Under the pieces are notes generated by a model that searched no databases, was not told the origin of the DNA, and saw nothing but the letters and a program-made list of their open reading frames with translations. A program made the position numbers and the translations under genes. Positions 8,108-17,151 of a DNA stretch of 64,000 nucleotides are shown piece after piece (the first letter of the stretch is position 1; each line of letters starts with the position of its first letter). This DNA is from Klebsiella huaxiensis. Lineage in GTDB: Bacteria; Pseudomonadota; Gammaproteobacteria; Enterobacterales; Enterobacteriaceae. The DNA is taken from positions 1,178,001 through 1,242,000 of the forward strand of contig NZ_CP036175.1 in the NCBI RefSeq assembly GCF_003261575.2. Direction: 5' to 3'.

Positions 8108-9397
8108 TTAGCTAAACAGGGAGTAGAAAATCGCGGAGATAGCAATCAGGCCCATCAGCACCACGAAGACGTTGCTGACGTGGCCGCTGTATTTGCGCAT
8201 TGCCGGGACTTTCTGAATGGCGTACATCGGCATCAGGAACAGAATCATCGCAATAATCGGGCCGCCAAGGGTTTCGATCATCCCGAGGATGCTTGGGTTC
8301 AGCGTCGCCACAATCCAGGTGGTGACCAGCATGAACAGCGCCGTGATTTTGTTCAGTTTATTGATTTCGATGGACTTGCCTTTACCGCGCAGGGATTTAA
8401 TCACCATGCCGTTAAAGCCTTCACGAGCGCCCAGATAGTGGCCGAGGAAGGATTTGGTGATAGCAATCATCGCAATGATTGGCGCCATCCAGGCGATAAT
8501 CGGCGCGTTAAAGTGGTTCGCCAGGTAAGAAAGAATGGAGATGTTCTGATCTTTTGCCGCCGCCAGGTCAGCCGGAGAGAGGCTCAGTACGCAGCTGAAG
8601 ACGAAGAACATGACGGTCAGCACCATCATGATGTGCGCGCGCGCCAGAATGCTTGAACATTTTTTCTCTGCGCCCTGGCCGTACTCTTCGCGTTTTGCCA
8701 CGGCGAAGGAGGAGATGATCGGCGAGTGGTTAAAGGAGAACACCATCACCGGAATCGCCAGCCACAGAGTCATCCACAGGCCGTTGCCAGTAGCGGCTGC
8801 ACTACTCAAGGACAGGGTTTCCAGCGCCGCGCCGTTCCACTGCGGGATCAGGTACAGAGCCAGAATCATCAGCGCGACCACGAACGGGAATACCAGCACG
8901 CTCATCGCTTTGACGATCATCTGCTCGCCGAAGCGCACGATAGTCATCATGCCGACAATCAGAATCAGGGAAAGAATGGCGCGCGGCGGCGGCGTCATGT
9001 GCAGCTGGTGCAGCATAAAGCTCTCGACGGTATTGGTGATCGCCACGCTGTACACCAGCAGAATCGGGTAGATAGCGAAGAAGTAGAGCAGGGTAATCAG
9101 CTTGCCTGCGCCGACGCCGAAATGTTCTTCGACCACTTCGGTGATGTCTTCACCCGGATTTTTACCGGACAGCACAAAACGGGTCATACCGCGGTGGGCG
9201 AAGAAAGTCATCGGAAAGGCCAGAATCGCCATGATGATCAGCGGGATCAAACCGCCGACGCCCGCGTTGATCGGCAGGAAAAGTACGCCCGCGCCGATAG
9301 CCGTGCCGTACAGGCCCAGCATCCACATGGTGTCCGTTTTACGCCAACCGCTACGGGTAGCATCCGAAACGATGGTGCTGGTTTGAGTGGTTTCCAT
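8108..9397 (-). CDS. sdaC: serine/proton symporter
   Basis: 429 residues, the same length as E. coli SdaC, an inner-membrane serine:H+ symporter of the hydroxy/aromatic amino acid permease (HAAAP) family. About 11 hydrophobic segments are visible, starting with WMLGLYGTAIGAGVLFLPIN near residue 25 and ending with FVVLMGLIAISAIFYSLF. It is the first gene of sdaCB: uptake followed by deamination of serine as carbon and nitrogen source. The start ATG at 9397 is preceded by a CCAGGAGAT ribosome site. A long AT-rich promoter region lies upstream. In E. coli the operon responds to Lrp and CRP; a CRP-like site is visible here. Confidence 0.96.
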   Translation of the reverse strand: METTQTSTIVSDATRSGWRKTDTMWMLGLYGTAIGAGVLFLPINAGVGGLIPLIIMAILAFPMTFFAHRGMTRFVLSGKNPGEDITEVVEEHFGVGAGKLITLLYFFAIYPILLVYSVAITNTVESFMLHQLHMTPPPRAILSLILIVGMMTIVRFGEQMIVKAMSVLVFPFVVALMILALYLIPQWNGAALETLSLSSAAATGNGLWMTLWLAIPVMVFSFNHSPIISSFAVAKREEYGQGAEKKCSSILARAHIMMVLTVMFFVFSCVLSLSPADLAAAKDQNISILSYLANHFNAPIIAWMAPIIAMIAITKSFLGHYLGAREGFNGMVIKSLRGKGKSIEINKLNKITALFMLVTTWIVATLNPSILGMIETLGGPIIAMILFLMPMYAIQKVPAMRKYSGHVSNVFVVLMGLIAISAIFYSLFS

Positions 9398-9535
9398 CTG
9401 TATCTCCTGGAGGAAGCAACAAAATCTAATGAAGAAAAACGAATGAATAATATGAAATTTTTTTGTTTACGGTTTTTTAGGCATTTTCTCCGTAACAATT
9501 GGTGCGGGAAGATACATTTATACGGTGAATTCATC

Positions 9536-9551
9536 AGTGATCGCGATCGCA
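9536..9551. promoter_or_regulatory. possible CRP site upstream of sdaC
   Basis: AGTGA-TCGCGA-TCGCA differs from the CRP consensus TGTGA-N6-TCACA at one position in each half. It lies about 140 bases upstream of sdaC, in the AT-rich region 9398-9840 that otherwise contains no open frame I would call a gene. Confidence 0.35.
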
Positions 9552-9894
9552 AATGCAATAATCCACTTTTAATGTGCGTATTTTTAGTTCAACAGCCTGT
9601 TTGTAGTTGTCAGATAGATATTTGTGGCGCGGAGGCTATCATTTTCAGCATATGAGATAATAGTGGGCTTGCGTAATAACGAGGTTTTTACTGTGGAAAC
9701 ACGATATTCTCGACGTTTTTTCGCTAAAAAGTATTTTTTATAGTGATATTTATTGCTTTTTTTGGAAACGCAAACGATTGGCTATGCAAAAATGTTTTAA
9801 AAGATTCATAAAGAAATAGAATTTATTGGAAAGCATGTGGACTGATTAATGGACAAGGCGCTGGGCTTTTGTGCATACCGGTTTGTGAGGAAGG

Positions 9895-10158
9895 GTAGCC
9901 CGGATACCTTCGGGAAACTCAGCCCCTCTGCGCTCTGCTCCCGGGGGCGGCGCGATACGCCTGCCCGGGCTACAGGTGCATCACCGTCTGCTGTCCGGTA
10001 GCCCGGACAAGATGCGCAGCATCGCCTCCAGGAAATGCGCCGGATCTGAGGCATCACCGCGTCTTCCTCCCGGCTAAGCGCAGCGCGAGCCGGGCTACGG
10101 GGTTGTGCGGTTTGTGCGGAAAAGTAGCCCGGACAAGGCGTTAGCCGCTGTCCGGGAG
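9895..10158. repeat. REP (repetitive extragenic palindromic) cluster between sdaC and ppnN
   Basis: Several REP-like units alternate in orientation: GTAGCCCGGAT at 9895, CCCGGGCTAC near 9964-9973, GTAGCCCGGACAAG at 9998, GCCGGGCTAC near 10089-10098 and GTAGCCCGGACAAGG at 10124, closing with CTGTCCGGGA near 10157. They sit downstream of ppnN, the usual place for such elements, and can act as mRNA 3'-end stabilisers or gyrase/IHF sites. No gene is seen between 9398 and 10166. Confidence 0.8.
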
Positions 10159-10166
10159 AAAAGCAC

Positions 10167-11534
10167 TCAGGAGCAGATTTCGTAGCAGGGGATGTAGGCG
10201 GTACCGCCAGGCAGTTTCATACGATGCTGAGCAACAAAGCCCTGCAGCAGGTCATCCATGCGGCGCATCATTGCCTGATCGCCATGAATTTTATACGGAC
10301 CGAACTTCTCGATAGCCTGGATGCCCACTTCTTTTACGTTACCGGCGACGATACCGGAGAAGGCACGACGGAGATCGGCGGCTAGCACCTCCACCGGCTG
10401 ATCCGGATAGAGCTTGAGATTGGCCATATTCTCATGCGTCGGTTCGAACGGCATTTGCAGATCCGGGGCGATGCGGATAGACCAGTTGAAGCTATAGGCA
10501 TCACCGGTTTCGCGGCGATTCTCTTTCACCATCGGCATCGCTTTTTTCATCTGCCGCGCCACTTCTGCGGCGTCATCAATGATAATGCGATAGTGACGAC
10601 GGGCAGATTCACCCAGCGTGTGCACGATAAACTCATCCAGCACGCGGAAATAATCGGCGCTCTCTTTTGGTCCAGTAAGGATCAACGGCAGCACCTGCGA
10701 CTTGTTCGATGGATGCATCAAAATGCCGAGCAGATAGAGCAGCTCTTCCGCCGTCCCCACGCCGCCTGGGAAGATGATGATGCCGTGGGCGATACGCACG
10801 AAGGCTTCCAGACGTTTTTCGATATCCGGCATGATGATTAATTCGTTCACCAGCGGGTTCGGCGGCTCGGCGGCGATAATAGACGGCTCAGTCATGCCGA
10901 TAAAGCGGCTGTCTCTGTATCGCTGCTGCGCATGGCCGACGGCGGCGCCTTTCATTGGCGCTTCCATCGCGCCCGGACCGCAGCCGGTGCAGATGTTCAA
11001 CTCGCGCAGACCCAGCTGTGTGCCGACGCGGCGAGCGTACAGATACTCATTTTCGTTAATCGAGTGGCCGCCCCAGCAGACAATCATATTTGGCGCTTCG
11101 CCGACGTGCAGGGCACGGGCGTTACGCAGAATAGAAAAGACCAGGTTGGTGATATGCACCGAGCTTTCCAGATCAAGATTCGGGAAGCGCACGGTGTTGT
11201 GGATCTGGCCGTAGACGAACAGGATATCGCGTAGTACGGCAAACAGGTTGGCCTGCAGGGAACGAATAATACGCCCGTCAACGAAAGCGTCTTCCGGCGG
11301 GTTGATCAGTTCCAGCTTCACGCCGCGTTCGCGACGCAGCACGTTAATATCGAAGTTTTCAAAACGAGACAGGAGCTCCTTGCTGTTATCGGTCAGGCTC
11401 CCCGAGTTGAGCACAGCAAGCGAGCAGTTGCGAAAGAGTTGATACAGGTCACTGCTGGCGGTGCGTTTAAGCATATCCACTTCCAGCTGCGACAGCATAT
11501 CCATTGAACCAAGCGGGCTAACATGTGTAATCAA
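10167..11534 (-). CDS. ppnN: pyrimidine/purine nucleotide 5'-monophosphate nucleosidase
   Basis: 455 residues, matching E. coli PpnN (YgdH). It hydrolyses nucleoside monophosphates to nucleobase and ribose 5-phosphate and is allosterically controlled by (p)ppGpp, so it is a functional partner of relA in this window. The central LOG-like Rossmann domain shows FPGGVGTAEELLYLLGILM, with the CTGCGPGAMEAPMKGA loop before it; conserved N- and C-terminal regulatory domains flank it. It lies immediately upstream of sdaC on the same strand, as in E. coli, but separated by a long promoter and REP region, so it is a separate transcription unit. Confidence 0.95.
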   Translation of the reverse strand: MITHVSPLGSMDMLSQLEVDMLKRTASSDLYQLFRNCSLAVLNSGSLTDNSKELLSRFENFDINVLRRERGVKLELINPPEDAFVDGRIIRSLQANLFAVLRDILFVYGQIHNTVRFPNLDLESSVHITNLVFSILRNARALHVGEAPNMIVCWGGHSINENEYLYARRVGTQLGLRELNICTGCGPGAMEAPMKGAAVGHAQQRYRDSRFIGMTEPSIIAAEPPNPLVNELIIMPDIEKRLEAFVRIAHGIIIFPGGVGTAEELLYLLGILMHPSNKSQVLPLILTGPKESADYFRVLDEFIVHTLGESARRHYRIIIDDAAEVARQMKKAMPMVKENRRETGDAYSFNWSIRIAPDLQMPFEPTHENMANLKLYPDQPVEVLAADLRRAFSGIVAGNVKEVGIQAIEKFGPYKIHGDQAMMRRMDDLLQGFVAQHRMKLPGGTAYIPCYEICS

Positions 11535-11645
11535 GTGAACTCCTTACAGGACGATTATCGTCTTCCTGTGATTACAATAGCCCTGCTGACGGCGTTTTCA
11601 CAACCTTGCGCACGCGTTAACGCACGCAAATTGTGAAAATGTTTA

Positions 11646-12491
11646 CTATTGACGGGCGAGGCGAGCGATGGCCGGGACAAATTCGCTATTGCTGCGCCAC
11701 GGGTTGATATCCAGACCACCACGTCGCGTATAGCGAGCATAAACGGAAAGGGATTCCGGCTGGCAGAAACGCTGAATATCGTTGAAGATGCGCTCAACGC
11801 ACTGCTCGTGGAACTCGTTGTGGTGGCGGAATGACACCAGGTAGCGCAGAAGCTTTTCGCGATCGATTTTCGCCCCGCGGTACTGAATTTGCACCGAGCC
11901 CCAATCCGGCTGGTGAGTAATCAGGCAGTTGGATTTCAGCAGATGGCTAACCAGCGTCTCTTCGACTACTTTGCCGGAAGCCGCGCCCTGTAGATAGTCG
12001 GCGTTAAACTGGTAGTTGTCGATTTCAATATCCTGACTGTCGATGCAGGTGCCGTGCAGATGCGCCACCGGCTGGCCTTCGAGTTCATCGAGGCGATACA
12101 GTGACACCTTCACTTCGCCCTGTGCGCAGGCGCTAAGATCGCGCGCCAGCGTCGCCTGTACTTCCTGCCAGTCGGCGAAGCGGGTCTGGTTAAAGCTGTT
12201 GAGATAAAGTTTAAAACTCTTTGATTCCACCAGATTCACGGTGGTGTCGTTCAGCTCAACGTGGCCCACGGCGACCTGCGGTAGACCTTTGGCGTTCAGC
12301 CAGGAGAGTTCATACAGCGTCCAGATATCAGCACCGTGAAACGGCAGGTTATCGGCGTGCAGATCCAGCGGATCGCGGTTCAGGCTGCGCGGGACGCCCT
12401 GAAGCAGGCTGGCGTCGTAGGTATCGCGGTAATCAGTTGATTTACCGAGCGTCAGGCCAGCCAGCGCCTGATGATTATCGTAAGAAGACAT
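11646..12491 (-). CDS. queF: NADPH-dependent 7-cyano-7-deazaguanine (preQ0) reductase
   Basis: 281 residues, one shorter than E. coli QueF. It reduces preQ0 to preQ1 in queuosine biosynthesis. The QueF signature ESKSFKLY is at residues 89-96; the catalytic cysteine is Cys189 in LLKSNCLITHQPDW, with the acid Asp196. This is the long, two-domain tunnel-fold type. Divergent from syd. Two earlier pathway enzymes, QueE and QueD, are encoded elsewhere in this window. Confidence 0.97.
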   Translation of the reverse strand: MSSYDNHQALAGLTLGKSTDYRDTYDASLLQGVPRSLNRDPLDLHADNLPFHGADIWTLYELSWLNAKGLPQVAVGHVELNDTTVNLVESKSFKLYLNSFNQTRFADWQEVQATLARDLSACAQGEVKVSLYRLDELEGQPVAHLHGTCIDSQDIEIDNYQFNADYLQGAASGKVVEETLVSHLLKSNCLITHQPDWGSVQIQYRGAKIDREKLLRYLVSFRHHNEFHEQCVERIFNDIQRFCQPESLSVYARYTRRGGLDINPWRSNSEFVPAIARLARQ

Positions 12492-12560
12492 GTTTCACCA
12501 TAGTTAAAGCGGTTACACTATATGCCAAGTGTATCCTGTCTAACGTGAAGAGAGAAACCG

Positions 12561-13106
12561 GTGGACCATCAAACCGCAGAAGCGCTGCAAGCATTTACTC
12601 AACGTTATTGCGATGCGTGGCAGCAGCAATACTCCAGCCTGCCGCGCAGCGAGGATCTTTACGGCATCCCGTCGCCGTGCATTAGCGCGACGGATGATGA
12701 CGGCGTTTTCTGGCAGCCGCAGCCGTTTTCTTTAGAGCCCAACATTAGTGCAGTTGAACGAGCGCTGGATATTGTGGTACAACAGCCGCTTCATGCTTAT
12801 TATACCACTCAGTTTGCGGGTGATATGACGGCGCGCTTTGCCGATGAGGCCATGACGCTGCTGCAAACCTGGAGCCCGGATGACTTCCAGCGGGTGCAGG
12901 AGAATTTAATTGGTCATCTGCTGGTACAAAAGCGTTTAAAGCTGTCGCCAACATTGTTTATCGCCACGCTGGACAGCGAACTGGATGTGATTTCGGTCTG
13001 TAATATGAGCGGTGAAGTGATCAAAGAAACGCTCGGAACCCGTAAACGGACCACCCTTTCTCCCTCGCTTGCGAGTTTCCTTAATTCCCTTAAGGCTGGT
13101 CTGTAA
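12561..13106 (+). CDS. syd: SecY-interacting protein Syd
   Basis: 181 residues, as in E. coli. Syd is a small soluble protein that binds SecY and is thought to proofread or disassemble abnormal translocons. Conserved blocks are YGIPSPCI, FYTTQFAGDM-like YYTTQFAGDMTARF, VQENLIGHLLVQKRLKLSPT and ISVCNMSGEVIKETLGTRKR. The start is a GTG at 12561, aligned with the start known for E. coli Syd and preceded by GAGAGAAA. Divergent from queF, followed by the csrB regulatory region. Confidence 0.95.
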   Translation: MDHQTAEALQAFTQRYCDAWQQQYSSLPRSEDLYGIPSPCISATDDDGVFWQPQPFSLEPNISAVERALDIVVQQPLHAYYTTQFAGDMTARFADEAMTLLQTWSPDDFQRVQENLIGHLLVQKRLKLSPTLFIATLDSELDVISVCNMSGEVIKETLGTRKRTTLSPSLASFLNSLKAGL

Positions 13107-13125
13107 TCCAAACTACCCAAAACTT

Positions 13126-13143
13126 TGTGAGAGATCTCTTACA
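13126..13143. promoter_or_regulatory. UvrY (SirA) binding site upstream of csrB
   Basis: TGTGAGAGATCTCTTACA is one change from the perfect 18-bp palindrome TGTAAGAGATCTCTTACA known as the UvrY box. It lies about 175-190 bases upstream of the csrB start, as in E. coli; a second half-site, CTGTAAGAGATCG, follows at about 13148-13160. It links csrB to the BarA-UvrY system whose kinase gene is at 21102-23855. Confidence 0.8.
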
Positions 13144-13316
13144 AGACCTGTAAGAGATCGTCATCATTTAAGCCGATCCGTTACCACCCTTGTTTTGATA
13201 AAATCAATATTATTCAAGTGATTATAGATTTTTCGATTCTTGCTAACAGCGATAAGTCTTAAGATATTGTCTCAAGAAGGGTTGTAAGACGAGGCGGAAT
13301 CAGGGATTCTATACGC

Positions 13317-13683
13317 ATCGACAGGGAGTCGAGAGATGAAGTGAACATCAGGATGATGACACTTCTACAGGACCCGCCGGGATGGCGTAGCAAGGACAGG
13401 CTTCAGGATGAAGCACAGGATAACGCAGGATAGCGTAAAGGGACACCTCCAGGAGGGAGAACGAGAGCCGGTCGGGATGTTCGGTGGATCAGGAAGATCA
13501 GGATAGACTTACGGATGAGTGATTTCACATCGGGGTGGTGTGAAAGCAGGATGCAACAGTTTACGGATGAACATGGTCAGGAGACCTCAGGAAAAGTTTT
13601 CAAGGACGAGCAGGGAGCACCAATGTAGCTGGATTGCTGCAAAACGAACCGGGAGCACTGTTTATACAGTGCTCCCTTTTTTT
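13317..13683 (+). ncRNA. csrB: CsrB small regulatory RNA
   Basis: CsrB sequesters many copies of the RNA-binding regulator CsrA. The region aligns with E. coli csrB (369 bases) from its first bases (ATCGACAGGGAGTC at 13317) to its terminator, and has the same place between syd and yqcC. I count about two dozen GGA motifs, many as CAGGA(T) in hairpin loops, for example CATCAGGATGATG near 13346; these are the CsrA-binding sites. A -10-like TATACG lies at 13310-13315. The 3' end is the intrinsic terminator at 13651-13683. The exact 5' end is placed by homology. Confidence 0.95.
13651..13683 (+). terminator. csrB intrinsic terminator
   Basis: GGGAGCACTG (13651-13660) pairs perfectly with CAGTGCTCCC (13667-13676), followed by seven T residues. 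Confidence 0.93.
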
Positions 13684-13738
13684 ATTTCTCTTCTGAATTT
13701 GCTATTCTGCGCCGGTTTACAACTCACTGAGGTTCCCC

Positions 13739-14068
13739 ATGACTCTTCACCATCGCGTGCGTGAGCGCCTGCATGCTATTGAAGCGCTGCTGCGCGAAAC
13801 GGAACACTGGCAGGAAAATGCGCCAGAGAGCCGTGCGTTCGCCAGCGAGCAACCGTTCTGCCTCGACACCATGGAGCCGCTGGAGTGGCTGCAGTGGGTA
13901 TTAATTCCACGTATGCATCAGCTTCTGGAAAGCGAGATGCCTCTGCCGCAGAACTTCGCCGTTGCTCCTTATTATGAGATGGCCCTGGATAATACTCATC
14001 CTGTTCGCGAGCAGGTACTGGCGGAACTGGTTCTGCTGGATGCGCAGTTTGCGGGCGGTAAGGTCTGA
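13739..14068 (+). CDS. yqcC: conserved protein YqcC
   Basis: 109 residues of the YqcC family (DUF446), small acidic helical proteins of unknown function found across gamma-proteobacteria. Recognisable blocks are EPLEWLQWVLIPRMHQLLE and PLPQNFAVAPYYEMAL. It is the first gene of yqcC-truC-yqcA; its stop TGA overlaps the truC ATG (TGATG at 14066-14070), which implies translational coupling. The start ATG at 13739 is preceded by GAGGTT, 55 bases after the csrB terminator. Confidence 0.93.
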   Translation: MTLHHRVRERLHAIEALLRETEHWQENAPESRAFASEQPFCLDTMEPLEWLQWVLIPRMHQLLESEMPLPQNFAVAPYYEMALDNTHPVREQVLAELVLLDAQFAGGKV

Positions 14069-14862
14069 TGCTGGAGATCGTCTATCAGGACCAGTGGCTG
14101 GTGGCGGTGAACAAGCCTTCAGGTTGGCTGGTGCATCGTAGCTGGTTGGATCGCGATGAAAAAGTGGTGGTGATGCAAACCGTGCGCGACCAGATTGGTC
14201 AGCACGTGTTCACTGCCCATCGCCTCGACCGACCCACCTCCGGCGTGCTGCTGATGGGGTTATCGAGCGAAGCGGGAAGACTGCTGTCGCAGCAGTTCGA
14301 GCAGCATCAAATGCAGAAACGCTATCACGCGATAGTTCGCGGCTGGCTGAGTGAAGAAGCGGTGCTTGATTACCCGCTGGTCGAGGAACTGGATAAAATC
14401 GCCGACAAATTCGCCCGCGAAAATAAAGATCCGCAGCCAGCGGTGACGCATTATCGTGGCCTTGCGACGGTAGAAATGCCGGTGGCAACCGGGCGCTATC
14501 CCACGACTCGCTATAGTCTGGTGGAGCTGGAGCCGAAAACCGGGCGTAAACACCAGTTACGTCGCCACCTCTCCCATCTTCGCCATCCGATTATCGGCGA
14601 TAGTAAACATGGCGATCTGCGTCAAAATCGCAGCGCGGCGGAGCATTTTGGTTGCGAGCGGCTAATGCTGCACGCCAGCCAGTTATCGTTAACGCATCCC
14701 TTTACCGGCGAGCCGCTAGTGATTCGTGCTGGTCTGGACGACGTCTGGATGCGCGCTTTGTCGCAGTTTGGCTGGTGCGGCCTTCTCCCGCTAAATGAAA
14801 GGGTTGAGTTTGCCGACGACAGCGGTCAGGATGAGTGTGTTGAGGATAATCCAGGGAGATAG
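14068..14862 (+). CDS. truC: tRNA pseudouridine(65) synthase TruC
   Basis: 264 residues (E. coli 260). A RluA-family pseudouridine synthase that isomerises U65 in the T-stem of certain tRNAs. The catalytic aspartate is in the motif HRLDRPTSGVLL near residue 55; family motifs KRYHAIVRGW and TGRKHQLRRHLSHLRHPIIGDSKHG follow. There is no S4 domain, as expected for TruC. It overlaps yqcC by one base and ends two bases before yqcA. Confidence 0.96.
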   Translation: MLEIVYQDQWLVAVNKPSGWLVHRSWLDRDEKVVVMQTVRDQIGQHVFTAHRLDRPTSGVLLMGLSSEAGRLLSQQFEQHQMQKRYHAIVRGWLSEEAVLDYPLVEELDKIADKFARENKDPQPAVTHYRGLATVEMPVATGRYPTTRYSLVELEPKTGRKHQLRRHLSHLRHPIIGDSKHGDLRQNRSAAEHFGCERLMLHASQLSLTHPFTGEPLVIRAGLDDVWMRALSQFGWCGLLPLNERVEFADDSGQDECVEDNPGR

Positions 14863-14864
14863 TT

Positions 14865-15308
14865 ATGGCGGAAGTCGGAATTTTTGTCGGCACGATGTAT
14901 GGAAATTCGCTCCTGGTCGCTGAAGAGGCGCAGGCCATTCTGAGCGGACTGGGGCATCAAGCAAAAGTGTTTGAAGATCCAGAGGTCAAAGACTGGGAAT
15001 CATATACCGGGAAATACGTGCTGGTTGTGACATCGACCACTGGACAGGGGGATTTACCGGATAATATTGTGCAATTGTACGAAGGCATCAAAGACATGTA
15101 TCAGCCGCATTTGCGCTATGGAATTATCGCGCTTGGCGATAGCACCTACGCCAACTTTTGCGGCGGCGGTATGAAGTTTGATGCGTTATTACAGGAGCAG
15201 GGCGGTAAGCGAATTGGCGATATGCTGATGATTGACGCCAGCGAAGATCCGGAACCTGAAAGTGTCTCTAACCCTTGGGTTGAGCGGTGGGCGGCGCTGC
15301 TTGCTTAA
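14865..15308 (+). CDS. yqcA: flavodoxin YqcA
   Basis: 147 residues, a short-chain flavodoxin. The FMN-binding loop is near the N-terminus (GTMYGNSLLVAEE), with STTGQGDLPDN and GDSTYANFCGGGMKFD as the other flavin loops. YqcA-type flavodoxins are single-electron carriers distinct from FldA. It begins two bases after truC and is followed by a terminator. Confidence 0.95.
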   Translation: MAEVGIFVGTMYGNSLLVAEEAQAILSGLGHQAKVFEDPEVKDWESYTGKYVLVVTSTTGQGDLPDNIVQLYEGIKDMYQPHLRYGIIALGDSTYANFCGGGMKFDALLQEQGGKRIGDMLMIDASEDPEPESVSNPWVERWAALLA

Positions 15309-15315
15309 AAAGTTT

Positions 15316-15348
15316 CGCCCTCTCCCTACTTAGAGGGCGTCCCTTTTT
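15316..15348 (+). terminator. terminator after yqcA
   Basis: CGCCCTCT (15316-15323) pairs with AGAGGGCG (15332-15339), followed by TCCC and five T residues. It ends the yqcC-truC-yqcA unit. Confidence 0.75.
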
Positions 15349-15720
15349 ACTTATTTTCAATGCCAGTGGCCGGATTAACGGTCAAAAAGATCGTAACAAT
15401 TCTCCGCCATTCGGGCTTCAGGCATTTGCCTTAAAACCCGTGCCATACCAGGGGCTTTACCGGGCTATTTCACGGGGTCAAGAGAGTTGATTCACACTCC
15501 TGTCTTTTGTGCCGCTATTTCCCTTTCAGAACAGCCTTTGCTTTTCATTTCCGTGAACTATCCCCCATCCCGTTAGGCATAAGCCACAAATCAGATTTAC
15601 TACTGCAATGAAAGCTGTGTATTTGCACGGTGAGCCCGCCAACCCCTCTTTTTATACTTTTCCTGCCAGTTACAAATGCAGTGCCAGATATAACGACAAT
15701 TATGAAAAAACACTAACACG

Positions 15721-15759
15721 TCATTCTGAGTACCCTACAGGTTGTGCTGTTCAGAATGA
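15721..15759 (+). promoter_or_regulatory. 9-bp inverted repeat upstream of gudP
   Basis: TCATTCTGA (15721-15729) and TCAGAATGA (15751-15759) are perfect reverse complements with a 21-base spacer, 33 bases before the gudP start. It may be an operator (the glucarate regulator CdaR is the expected candidate) or an mRNA leader hairpin. The rest of 15349-15792 contains no gene I can support. Confidence 0.4.
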
Positions 15760-15792
15760 ACGTAGCTAACGCTATGATTCAGGAGTGCAACA

Positions 15793-17151
15793 ATGAGTTC
15801 ATTAAGTCAGGCGGCGAGCGGCGCTGAAAAGCGCACCAATGCTCGCTACTGGATAGTGGTGATGCTGTTTATCGTCACATCCTTCAACTACGGTGACCGC
15901 GCCACCTTATCCATTGCTGGTTCGGAGATGGCCAAAGATATTGGCCTCGATGCAGTCGGTATGGGGTACGTTTTCTCTGCGTTCTCATGGGCTTATGTTA
16001 TCGGCCAGATCCCCGGCGGCTGGTTGCTCGACCGCTTTGGTTCAAAACGCGTCTACTTCTGGTCCATCTTTATTTGGTCCATGTTTACCCTGCTGCAAGG
16101 CTTCGTCGATATCTTTAGCGGCTTCGGCATTATCATCGCGCTGTTTACGTTGCGATTCCTTGTCGGTTTAGCTGAAGCACCTTCCTTCCCCGGCAACAGC
16201 CGCATTGTCGCGGCGTGGTTCCCGGCGCAGGAAAGGGGCACGGCGGTCGCTATCTTTAACTCTGCGCAGTACTTTGCAACCGTTATCTTCGCGCCAATTA
16301 TGGGGTGGTTGACCCATGAGGTGGGTTGGTCACACGTGTTTTTCTTTATGGGCGGTCTCGGGATTATTATCAGCTTCGTTTGGTTGAAGGTCATTCATGA
16401 ACCTAACCAGCATCCAGGCGTAAACCAAAAAGAACTGGAGTACATTGCCGCAGGCGGTGCGTTGATCAATATGGATCAGGCGAATGCCAAAGCGAAAGTG
16501 CCGTTTAGCGTCAAATGGGGCCAGATCAAGCAGCTACTGGGTTCACGCATGATGATCGGCGTGTACATCGGCCAGTACTGCATTAACGCCTTAACGTACT
16601 TCTTTATCACCTGGTTCCCGGTTTATCTGGTACAGGCGCGCGGTATGTCAATTTTGAAAGCCGGTTTTGTTGCCTCGGTTCCGGCCATCTGCGGCTTTGC
16701 GGGCGGCGTGCTGGGCGGCATTATTTCCGACTGGCTGATGCGTCGTACCGGCTCGCTGAATATCGCGCGTAAAACGCCAATCGTCATGGGTATGCTGCTG
16801 TCGATGGTGATGGTGTTCTGTAACTACGTCAACGTGGAGTGGATGATCATCGGTTTTATGGCGCTGGCCTTCTTTGGTAAAGGCATTGGTGCGCTGGGCT
16901 GGGCAGTCATGGCGGATACCGCACCGAAAGAGATCAGCGGCCTGAGCGGCGGTCTGTTCAATATGTTTGGCAACATCTCCGGTATCGTGACGCCGATTGC
17001 GATTGGCTACATCGTTGGTACCACCGGCTCGTTCAACGGCGCGCTGATTTACGTGGGCGTCCATGCGCTGGTTGCGGTGCTGAGCTATCTGGTGTTGGTG
17101 GGCGATATTAAACGTATCGAACTGAAACCTGTCGCAGGACAATCATCATGA
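15793..17151 (+). CDS. gudP: galactarate/glucarate/glycerate transporter
   Basis: 452 residues, nearly identical to E. coli GudP. A 12-segment major facilitator of the anion:cation symporter family that imports D-glucarate and related sugar diacids. The N-terminus holds ARYWIVVMLFIVTSFNYGDRATLSIAG; the signature loop is GGWLLDRFGSKRVYFW. The ATG at 15793 follows a CAGGAG ribosome site. It is first in gudP-gudX-gudD-garK, and its stop overlaps the gudX start (ATGA). Confidence 0.96.
   Translation: MSSLSQAASGAEKRTNARYWIVVMLFIVTSFNYGDRATLSIAGSEMAKDIGLDAVGMGYVFSAFSWAYVIGQIPGGWLLDRFGSKRVYFWSIFIWSMFTLLQGFVDIFSGFGIIIALFTLRFLVGLAEAPSFPGNSRIVAAWFPAQERGTAVAIFNSAQYFATVIFAPIMGWLTHEVGWSHVFFFMGGLGIIISFVWLKVIHEPNQHPGVNQKELEYIAAGGALINMDQANAKAKVPFSVKWGQIKQLLGSRMMIGVYIGQYCINALTYFFITWFPVYLVQARGMSILKAGFVASVPAICGFAGGVLGGIISDWLMRRTGSLNIARKTPIVMGMLLSMVMVFCNYVNVEWMIIGFMALAFFGKGIGALGWAVMADTAPKEISGLSGGLFNMFGNISGIVTPIAIGYIVGTTGSFNGALIYVGVHALVAVLSYLVLVGDIKRIELKPVAGQSS

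Noticed and set aside
7592..9655. Long plus-strand open frames (354 and 309 codons) opposite sdaB and sdaC
   Set aside because: Antisense shadows of highly conserved genes; His/Gln/Asp/Arg-rich translations typical of reverse-strand reading, no ribosome sites, no family features.
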